This document shows, piece by piece, positions 1 to 5,045 of a DNA stretch of 9,377 bases. The DNA comes from JARROD01 sp037384225 (lineage in GTDB: Bacteria; Pseudomonadota; Gammaproteobacteria; Pseudomonadales; Cellvibrionaceae). Made by a program: the position numbers and the translations under genes. The stretch covers positions 1 through 9,377 of the forward strand of contig JARROD010000131.1 in the NCBI GenBank assembly GCA_037384225.1. The letters run 5' to 3'. Position 1 is the stretch's first letter. The number at the start of each line of letters is the position of its first letter. The notes beneath the pieces were generated by a model. It saw nothing but the letters and a program-made list of their open reading frames with translations, was not told the DNA's origin and searched no databases.

Positions 1-25
1 CCCCTTTATCAGTAATAAAAAGGGG
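1..25. terminator. Possible terminator stem-loop at window edge
   Basis: CCCCTTT (1-7) pairs with AAAGGGG (19-25) around an 11-nt loop. On the plus strand the stem is followed only by TTTCG. On the minus strand the sequence that would hold a T-run lies outside the window. It could end a gene to the left or the leftward XRE transcript, about 300 bp after that stop. The stem is clear but the role is a guess. Confidence 0.35.
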
Positions 26-42
26 TTTCGAGGCGCCCGTTT

Positions 43-100
43 GGTGTCGTTGCGAAAACGCCGGCATAGTGGGCCTACGTCAAGTTTTCGCAACGGCGCC
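43..100. repeat. Imperfect 17-bp inverted repeat (large cruciform or hairpin)
   Basis: Positions 43-59 and 84-100 are inverted copies matching at 15 of 17 positions, with a perfect 12-bp core: CGTTGCGAAAAC (48-59) and GTTTTCGCAACG (84-95). The arms are separated by 24 nt. No T-run follows on either strand, so it is not a standard intrinsic terminator. It could be a recombination site, a protein-binding dyad or a structured RNA element. The repeat is certain; the function is unknown. Confidence 0.7.
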
Positions 101-131
101 AGGCGGGATGGATCGGAGGCGAAAACCGGGA

Positions 132-153
132 GTTATTTCGTGCACGTTCCTAA
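132..153 (+). repeat. Left copy of 22-nt direct repeat flanking the ParA/XRE pair
   Basis: GTTATTTCGTGC (132-143) is identical to 1884-1895. Extending to 22 nt gives 18 matches, ending in CTAA in both copies. The two copies are in the same orientation, 1752 bp apart, and bracket the XRE and parA genes. They could be insertion boundaries, binding sites or a dispersed repeat. Confidence 0.55.
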
Positions 154-331
154 GGTTACCTGTCAATGAGTGGGCATGACTCCCATTGCCTTATTGAATA
201 ATATTATCACCTTATGTTTTTATCGTGGTGGTTTATTTTTCTCAATATGGAAAGATATTGCGGGGTTTACACTATGATTTTATTGTGTAGTGTGTATTAT
301 AAGCTCAAGCAATCGTTATCGTTGTTTAGTG

Positions 332-793
332 TCAATGAAGGAGATTACCTGTCAGTGCGTTGTCGACAACCGATAAGGTTGTGGGTGTGTTGGGGAGGGA
401 ATCCTGGCCTTTGCCCGTTCCAAGTTTAAGGTCCGAACTTGGAACTGAGTTCCAAGTTATCTTGGTCGGTTCCAAGTTAGCATAACAGGCTGATTTTTCA
501 GCCATTTCTTGCGTTGCGGTGGCACCGGTTTCTTTTTCTAACTTGAAACTGGCAGGTGTCGTCTTCGCGCCAGTCAGTAAATAGTGGATATCAACGCCAG
601 CCGCAGCAAGGCTCATCAGGTAGTCAGCGTTCGGTGACCGTTCGCCTTTTTCATAATGAATCTGCGCTTGTTTCTTTAGCCCGGCAAGGGCGGCAAACGC
701 GTTCTGGCTGAGTTTAAGCCGCTTTCTTTCGGCCTTCGGTCTCTCCGGAAAGGAATTCAATTGTATACCTGTGGTTGTTGATATTGTCTTCAA
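332..793 (-). CDS. XRE-family helix-turn-helix transcriptional regulator
   Basis: A 153-residue protein with an N-terminal Cro/C1-type DNA-binding domain (about residues 15-75). The HTH core is around SQNAFAALAGLKKQAQIHYEKGERSP, followed by an NADYLMSLAAAGVDIHYLLTG segment typical of short proteobacterial XRE regulators. The remaining 75 or so residues are polar, low in predicted structure and not recognised. The start is TTG at 793: no in-frame ATG occurs before the HTH, and AGGG lies about 8 nt upstream. TTG at 760 (residue 12) is an alternative. The gene begins 89 bp after the parA stop on the same strand, so the two are probably co-transcribed, and the protein may be ParA's DNA-binding partner or an autoregulator (inference). 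Its 3' end carries an unusual cluster of 9-mers, listed separately. The fold is secure; the regulon is unknown. Confidence 0.88.
   Translation of the reverse strand: MKTISTTTGIQLNSFPERPKAERKRLKLSQNAFAALAGLKKQAQIHYEKGERSPNADYLMSLAAAGVDIHYLLTGAKTTPASFKLEKETGATATQEMAEKSACYANLEPTKITWNSVPSSDLKLGTGKGQDSLPNTPTTLSVVDNALTGNLLH
417..478. repeat. Cluster of four AACTTGGAA 9-mers inside the XRE 3' end
   Basis: On the minus strand AACTTGGAA occurs at 478-470, 458-450 and 426-418, and in inverted orientation at 436-444. The last two form a 10-bp perfect stem, GTTCCAAGTT (417-426) with AACTTGGAAC (436-445), around a 9-nt loop. The three same-strand copies are read in three different frames (N-L-E, x-T-W-N, K-L-G), so protein-level duplication does not explain them. 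Centres are 20, 14 and 18 bp apart. Candidate roles are operators, a centromere-like site for ParA/XRE, or an mRNA structure. Confidence 0.7.
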
Positions 794-882
794 TCGAGAA
801 CCCTACCGCCTTACAGCTTTTATCCGGATTAGTATAGCCGCTCTAAAAGCTTCTGAGCTCGAAATTTTATGCAACGATGGGG

Positions 883-1719
883 TTATGCCGGCAGTTTGTT
901 GGCAATCTCGTTCTCTTCATGCTCTTCACGTTCTTCAATCTCTTCAATCTCTTCAAACAGGGCAATAAATTGCTTTGTCAGCTTATGGCGTCTTTCGTGG
1001 TATATAAGCGGTCGGCAGGTGTGGTGGGACTCTTTCATTTTGACGGATGAGGATAGATAGGTCTTGAGTATTGGCAGATCATCCTGCTCCAGTTCTTTTA
1101 TCAACGTTTTGGGCAGCTTTGCCTGATGATTGAACTGGTTGATAACCACGCCTTCTATTGACAGTTTGCGATTGTGATCCTGCTTTAAGTCAATCAGGTT
1201 TTGCAAAAGGTTGTTGAGTGCATGTTTGGAGAAGCTGTCACAGTCGAAAGGAATCAAAACCCGGTCGGAGGCTATTAACGCAGTTTTACTGTAAAAGTTG
1301 AAGTTGGGTGGTGTGTCAATATAGATGCGTTCATAGTGGGATTCCAACTCCTCCAAAGCTTCGCGCAGCTTGTAAATTTTATAGCGGGATTCCAATTCGC
1401 CGGACAGTTGATCCAACAGGGGACTGGCGGCCAACAAATCCAGTCCTTTAAAGGCGGTTTCCCTGACGAAGTTTAATGCCGGTTTGGCGTTTAAAAACCA
1501 GGATGTTGATGACTGGCGCAACAGGTGTGCAACAGTGGCTTCCGGATATTCGAGTCCCGGATCGTGAATGTTGACGCCAAAATATAAACTGGAATTCCCT
1601 TGGACATCCAAATCGATCACCAGCGTGCGAAACCCCCGATCAGCGCTAATCGCCGCCAGGTTACAGGCTATACTCGATTTTCCTACACCGCCTTTTTGAT
1701 TAAATACCACTCGACGCAT
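883..1719 (-). CDS. parA: Orphan ParA-family ATPase
   Basis: A 278-residue ParA/MinD-type P-loop ATPase. Such cytoplasmic ATPases dimerise on ATP, bind DNA non-specifically and position plasmids, chromosome loci or other cargo. Visible motifs are a deviant Walker A KGGVGKSS at residues 9-16 with the signature lysine K9, Walker A' VIDLDVQGN near 34-42, and a Walker B-type strand IYIDTPPN at 132-139. There is no N-terminal HTH, so it resembles the short ParA type. The start at 1719 is chosen because GGAGG (1727-1731) sits 7 nt upstream and the motif begins immediately; ATG 1746 would add nine atypical residues. No parB follows; an XRE regulator does. The C-terminus (256-271) is a run of EE-X triplets encoded by a 9-bp tandem repeat. 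The family is secure. Whether it segregates a replicon or acts in another way is not shown. Confidence 0.92.
   Translation of the reverse strand: MRRVVFNQKGGVGKSSIACNLAAISADRGFRTLVIDLDVQGNSSLYFGVNIHDPGLEYPEATVAHLLRQSSTSWFLNAKPALNFVRETAFKGLDLLAASPLLDQLSGELESRYKIYKLREALEELESHYERIYIDTPPNFNFYSKTALIASDRVLIPFDCDSFSKHALNNLLQNLIDLKQDHNRKLSIEGVVINQFNHQAKLPKTLIKELEQDDLPILKTYLSSSVKMKESHHTCRPLIYHERRHKLTKQFIALFEEIEEIEEREEHEENEIANKLPA
910..954 (-). repeat. 9-bp tandem repeat encoding an acidic ParA tail
   Basis: Five 9-bp units of the CTCTTCANN type (plus strand) encode Glu-Glu-X triplets with X = Ile, Ile, Arg, His and Asn at the ParA C-terminus. Two adjacent units (CTCTTCAAT) are identical, so the tract could change length by slippage. 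Because the unit is a multiple of three, the frame would survive. Confidence 0.7.
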
Positions 1720-1726
1720 AGACAGG

Positions 1727-1731
1727 CCTCC
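1727..1731 (-). promoter_or_regulatory. Ribosome binding site of parA
   Basis: GGAGG on the minus strand lies 7 nt before ATG 1719 and decides the start in favour of 1719 over the upstream in-frame ATG at 1746. Confidence 0.75.
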
Positions 1732-1795
1732 ATTGTTTTTATACATTTTAGTTGAAAAAATACAGTTTTGGACTATTTTTGAGAAAGCGGCTGAT

Positions 1796-1845
1796 GGTGA
1801 CAGTTACCGGTGCGTCATTGTAGGCGAAAATATCTGTAAAGTGCA
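1796..1845 (-). promoter_or_regulatory. Candidate parA promoter with operator-like dyad
   Basis: Reading the minus strand, TACAAT (1822-1817) is a good -10 match. TGCACT (1845-1840), 17 nt upstream, is a weak -35. Just downstream, 1796-1808 (GGTGACAGTTACC) is an imperfect dyad with 10 of 13 symmetric positions, placed where a repressor would block initiation. Binding by the XRE protein is a guess. The long leader (about 90 nt) before the strong ribosome binding site is a mild argument against it. Confidence 0.3.
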
Positions 1846-1883
1846 GTAAATATTTTGGTTGCGGGCACTATGGTTGGTCGGAC

Positions 1884-1905
1884 GTTATTTCGTGCGCGGC
1901 TCTAA
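1884..1905 (+). repeat. Right copy of 22-nt direct repeat flanking the ParA/XRE pair
   Basis: GTTATTTCGTGC (1884-1895) repeats 132-143 exactly, and 18 of 22 positions match across the extended copies. It lies in the 207-bp gap between the end of the halogenase operon and the parA start, where a module boundary could fall. Confidence 0.55.
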
Positions 1906-1926
1906 CGTGTTATTGCGCCCCGGTAT

Positions 1927-3474
1927 TCAAGACCGAATTACTGGCAGCTGTTTGACATAATCGCCAATCGCTTTCATCCTCTTTGCCATATGGGATTCCA
2001 GTACATGAAGGCTGACGTCGTCGGCCAAGACATCATAGTGGTGTGGTTGAATTTCAAAACCCAGCAGTAGAGCAATCCAAGTCTGGGGTGTAAGGCTTTG
2101 CCCTTCGTAAAATGCCAGCGTGCCGGTTTTTCGAAATAGGGTTACCCGATATGTTAAGGACTCTGGCCACTGAACCTGAGCCACTTGGCGCCAAAATGAA
2201 GAGCTGTTATCTGTAGCACACAGGAAAGGGAGAGCATGACAGTCACGCACGTGTTCGTACTCTTGCAGTGTGACCCTGTTGTATTCGGTCCGTAAAAGGG
2301 AGTGGCAGTTGCGATCAGGAAACAGCCTCAACCAACGCAAGACCGCACTTTGAGCCAGGTGCGCAGCGCTAATGATGGTATCGCCGACAAAACCGGCGGC
2401 AGAACCAACCGCTAAACAATTGTTTGCCCAAAATTGTTGCCTGTATCCCGGTTTCAATGCAATCACCTTTTTTCTGTGCCCGTCTTCTGTTTCTTTTTTC
2501 TCTGACAGATGATGTTGCTGCAGAGAAAACACTTGTTCATCACTGGCAAAATCGCTGTGATAATAAAATTGTTCGCAGCATAACCCAGGAATGTACAGGC
2601 GCTTTCTAAAACCGGCATCCATGCGTGTTACAAGATTCAATAAGGACGTTGTATTTGAATTGATTGATTCCGCAGATACCGCTGTAGTAGAAGAGAAAGT
2701 AGAAGAGACAGAGACTTGTCTACCGGGGTTGCTGGAAAAACAATCCATACGCCGATCAAAAGGCAGATACCGCTCCCAGCTAATATAAGGAACGGCCAAT
2801 TTTTCACCCAATAAGTAGGCTGCTGAACCAGAGCAGTCGAAGAAAAATTCGGCATTAATGCTGGTACCATTGCTGAGGCTGAGAGTGCGAATAAAACCGT
2901 TGTCGTTGTCTACTATTACATCGGTGACGCTGGCCTGAACAACCTTAACGCCCTTAGCCAACGCATAGTTCCTGAGAAAATTGCAGTAATCAAACTCATC
3001 GAGGTTGAGAGTGTAGATGATTTTCGACAGTGGTGAGCGGCTTTCTTCGGTTGGGGGGAGAAAGCGCCCCTGCCGCGCGGCTACTGCACCGGGAGAAAAA
3101 AATTCCAGCTTCAGGTCAGGTTTTTGGCGTTTTAGACGCGTAATATAGTGATGAAACTCCACTGCATCGATCATTTCTCCACTGTGCCCAAAGCTGTGAA
3201 CATAATCCTGTTGAGCGCTGCTCCACCCGCGAAAATGTAAGCCTAAATTGTAGCTATTGTTGACAACCGTTCGAAATTGTTCTGCATCAATGCCCAAGTA
3301 TTGGTGAAAGTCTTGCAGGGTGGGTGAACTGGAAATAACATTATGTCTTTGGCAAGGGTTGCTTTCAATTAAGGTGATTTCAACCGCCGGCAGCCGCATA
3401 AGCGCTTTGGCCAATGTTGCGGTCGTAATCAAGGCACTGAGGCCATCGCCGACGATGGCAATTTTACTCACCAT
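1927..3474 (-). CDS. Divergent tryptophan-halogenase-fold protein lacking catalytic residues (Hal2)
   Basis: A 515-residue protein with the overall plan of flavin-dependent tryptophan halogenases (PF04820 type). It keeps an N-terminal Rossmann start (GDGLSA, 9-14), a FxDCSG strand (212-216), a WERYLPFDR block (233-241) and a GSAAGF segment (357-362). Set against the neighbouring Hal1, the hallmarks are gone. The halogenase lysine is Asn76 (SYNLG against TYKLG). WxWxIP is replaced by FRKRLY (289-294). The LESTGI segment that carries the catalytic Glu reads TIISAA (366-371). The FAD-loop motif GVGEAT is missing. A Ser/Thr-rich stretch (247-278) looks like an insertion. The start at 3474 overlaps the Hal1 end by 11 bp and has GAGGGA 7 nt upstream; ATG 3489 is less likely. 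Dependence on FAD is doubtful. It may be a non-catalytic partner of Hal1 or an enzyme with another chemistry. The frame is intact, so this is not a decayed pseudogene. Confidence 0.8.
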   Translation of the reverse strand: MVSKIAIVGDGLSALITTATLAKALMRLPAVEITLIESNPCQRHNVISSSPTLQDFHQYLGIDAEQFRTVVNNSYNLGLHFRGWSSAQQDYVHSFGHSGEMIDAVEFHHYITRLKRQKPDLKLEFFSPGAVAARQGRFLPPTEESRSPLSKIIYTLNLDEFDYCNFLRNYALAKGVKVVQASVTDVIVDNDNGFIRTLSLSNGTSINAEFFFDCSGSAAYLLGEKLAVPYISWERYLPFDRRMDCFSSNPGRQVSVSSTFSSTTAVSAESINSNTTSLLNLVTRMDAGFRKRLYIPGLCCEQFYYHSDFASDEQVFSLQQHHLSEKKETEDGHRKKVIALKPGYRQQFWANNCLAVGSAAGFVGDTIISAAHLAQSAVLRWLRLFPDRNCHSLLRTEYNRVTLQEYEHVRDCHALPFLCATDNSSSFWRQVAQVQWPESLTYRVTLFRKTGTLAFYEGQSLTPQTWIALLLGFEIQPHHYDVLADDVSLHVLESHMAKRMKAIGDYVKQLPVIRS

Positions 3475-5041
3475 GGCGGTGTCCCTCATCCGTTTCGCTC
3501 AACAGTATTTGACGGTGTAAAGGCATGCTGGCGGCGGCGTTGGCGATACTCTGGTGCAGGGCTCGCATCTGCGCCTGCAACTGTGCCTGGTTGCAACAAT
3601 CCAAGCGACTGTCGTAGCTGTGAGGCAATAAACCTTGTCCTAAGTAAACTGCAATCCAGCTAGGCTCAAGAAACAATCCTTCCATATAGTTGACGACATG
3701 ACCTGTGGCAGAAAACAGGTCTATTTTATGACGCAACCGGTCTTCGAGCGTGAGATTATGGCAGTATTGCCAAAAAGGGCTTTCCTTTGTCTGCGGATTC
3801 AACGTTGAACCATGACTATTAGGGGTGTTAACACCACAATTTTCTTCACAAGCATAGTAATGCAGCACTAAAAAATCTTTAATGCGCTCGATTTCCATAT
3901 TCATGCTGCGGTTGAACTCAGTACTGTAGGCAGACTCCATCACTGAATTGGGAAAATATTCGATGAGCTTCATGATGGCAAGTTGAATCAGATGAATACC
4001 CGTGGACTCCAGTGGCTCTAGAAATCCGGCGGAAAGGCCAATAGCAACACAATTTTTTAACCACATACTTTTGCGTCGCCCCGTGTTAAAACGCAAAAAA
4101 AGCGGTTCGGCCATAGCCTCTCCATTGAGATTAGTGAGCAATAATTGCAACGCCTCATCGTCGGATAAATACGCACTGCAATAAACATGTCCATTGCCGG
4201 TGCGGTGACGCAGTGGAATGCGCCAGCGCCAGCCTGCCAAACTGGTCGTAGCACGCGTATAGGGCGGTGCTTGCCTCAGTACGGGAGAGGGGACTGCCAC
4301 CGCGCGATCACAGGGCAAGTATCGCGACCAGTCTTCATAGCCGGCTTTCAGGGTCTGCTCGATTAAAAGACCACGAAAACCTGAGCAATCGATGAACAGG
4401 TCTCCGTTTATATTGCGGCCATCGTTTAATGTGAGTGTTTCAATAAAGCCGTTATCGGGGTGTTGATGTACATGAGTGACTTCACCGATACAATGGACAA
4501 CTCCGCGTGCACATGCATATTCACGCAGGTATTGAGCATAGAGAGAGGCATCTACATGATAAGCATAGGAATAACTCGATAGAATAGAACGGGAATTGGT
4601 GCTTGGATACTGAAAGCGATTGAGCTTTGCCGCAACAACAGGCAGAGAATAATCGCCAATAGGTGCTGTGGCTCCTGTGCGCCGCAGCTTCAGCCAATAA
4701 TGATGAAAACTGATATCATTAAAACGCAGGCCATAATCACCGAACGGGTGGATATAAGCCTGCCCCTGGGCACCTCCCCAATTGACAAACTCAATACCCA
4801 ATTTGTAGGTGGCCTGCGTTCGATGCATGAATTCGGCTTCGGCAATCCCCAAGCGCTGATTAAAAAAACGCAGATGCGGTAGGGTAGCCTCCCCAACGCC
4901 TACCGTACCAATTCGCTCAGATTCGATCAGCGTAATATGACAGTTTCTTTTTTTCAGTAATTGTGATAGCGCAGCCGCCGTCATCCAACCGGCACTGCCG
5001 CCGCCTAAAATAACGATATTTACGATATTCCCTTCCGGCAT
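3464..5041 (-). CDS. Flavin-dependent tryptophan halogenase family protein (Hal1)
   Basis: A 525-residue enzyme of the flavin-dependent tryptophan halogenase family. Members use FADH2 (from a separate flavin reductase), O2 and chloride or bromide to make hypohalous acid, which is guided to an aromatic carbon. All signature elements are present: GGGSAG nucleotide-binding loop (13-18), GVGEAT (48-53), catalytic-type Lys80 in TYKLGIEF, WRWRIP (271-276, the WxWxIP motif that blocks monooxygenation), and Glu345 in PLESTGI. Numbering nearly equals that of PrnA (K79, W272/W274, E346). The start at 5041 leaves 4 bp after the receptor stop and places the Rossmann strand at residue 9. The upstream in-frame ATGs (5086, 5128) lie inside the receptor gene without a ribosome binding site. 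No clear site precedes 5041 either, so translation may be coupled to the receptor. The free-indole or tryptophan-type substrate cannot be read from sequence. No flavin reductase gene is in the window. Confidence 0.92.
   Translation of the reverse strand: MPEGNIVNIVILGGGSAGWMTAAALSQLLKKRNCHITLIESERIGTVGVGEATLPHLRFFNQRLGIAEAEFMHRTQATYKLGIEFVNWGGAQGQAYIHPFGDYGLRFNDISFHHYWLKLRRTGATAPIGDYSLPVVAAKLNRFQYPSTNSRSILSSYSYAYHVDASLYAQYLREYACARGVVHCIGEVTHVHQHPDNGFIETLTLNDGRNINGDLFIDCSGFRGLLIEQTLKAGYEDWSRYLPCDRAVAVPSPVLRQAPPYTRATTSLAGWRWRIPLRHRTGNGHVYCSAYLSDDEALQLLLTNLNGEAMAEPLFLRFNTGRRKSMWLKNCVAIGLSAGFLEPLESTGIHLIQLAIMKLIEYFPNSVMESAYSTEFNRSMNMEIERIKDFLVLHYYACEENCGVNTPNSHGSTLNPQTKESPFWQYCHNLTLEDRLRHKIDLFSATGHVVNYMEGLFLEPSWIAVYLGQGLLPHSYDSRLDCCNQAQLQAQMRALHQSIANAAASMPLHRQILLSETDEGHRHGE
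3482..3487 (-). promoter_or_regulatory. Ribosome binding site of hal2
   Basis: GAGGGA on the minus strand lies 7 nt before ATG 3474, inside the end of the Hal1 gene. It supports 3474 rather than 3489 as the Hal2 start and separate ribosome loading within the overlap. Confidence 0.6.
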
Positions 5042-5045
5042 GTGA

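Larger units (their letters stand above)
1..331. other. Gene-poor left flank
   Basis: There is no convincing coding region here. Contents seen are the edge stem-loop (1-25), the inverted repeat (43-100), the left copy of a direct repeat shared with 1884-1905 (132-153), and the motif GGTTACCTGTCA (154-165), which recurs with one change at 343-354. From about 185 to 330 the sequence is AT-rich. A plus-strand frame open from ATG 214 to 429 lacks a ribosome binding site and runs into the XRE gene on the opposite strand, so I do not call it. Confidence 0.6.

Noticed and set aside
43..100. Integron attC or dif site
   Set aside because: The arms do not show the RYYYAAC/GTTRRRY core boxes of attC or the XerC/XerD halves of dif, and no integrase is visible.
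177..281. Small plus-strand ORF starting MTPIALL
   Set aside because: No Shine-Dalgarno and no recognisable features; short AT-rich frames are expected by chance.
214..429. Plus-strand 71-codon ORF
   Set aside because: No ribosome binding site, it overlaps the well-supported XRE gene on the other strand, and its aromatic-rich composition comes from AT-rich DNA.
1747..1926. Terminator of the halogenase operon
   Set aside because: I looked for a GC-rich stem with T-run after the Hal2 stop on the minus strand and found only very short pairings (CGGT/ACCG at the stop).
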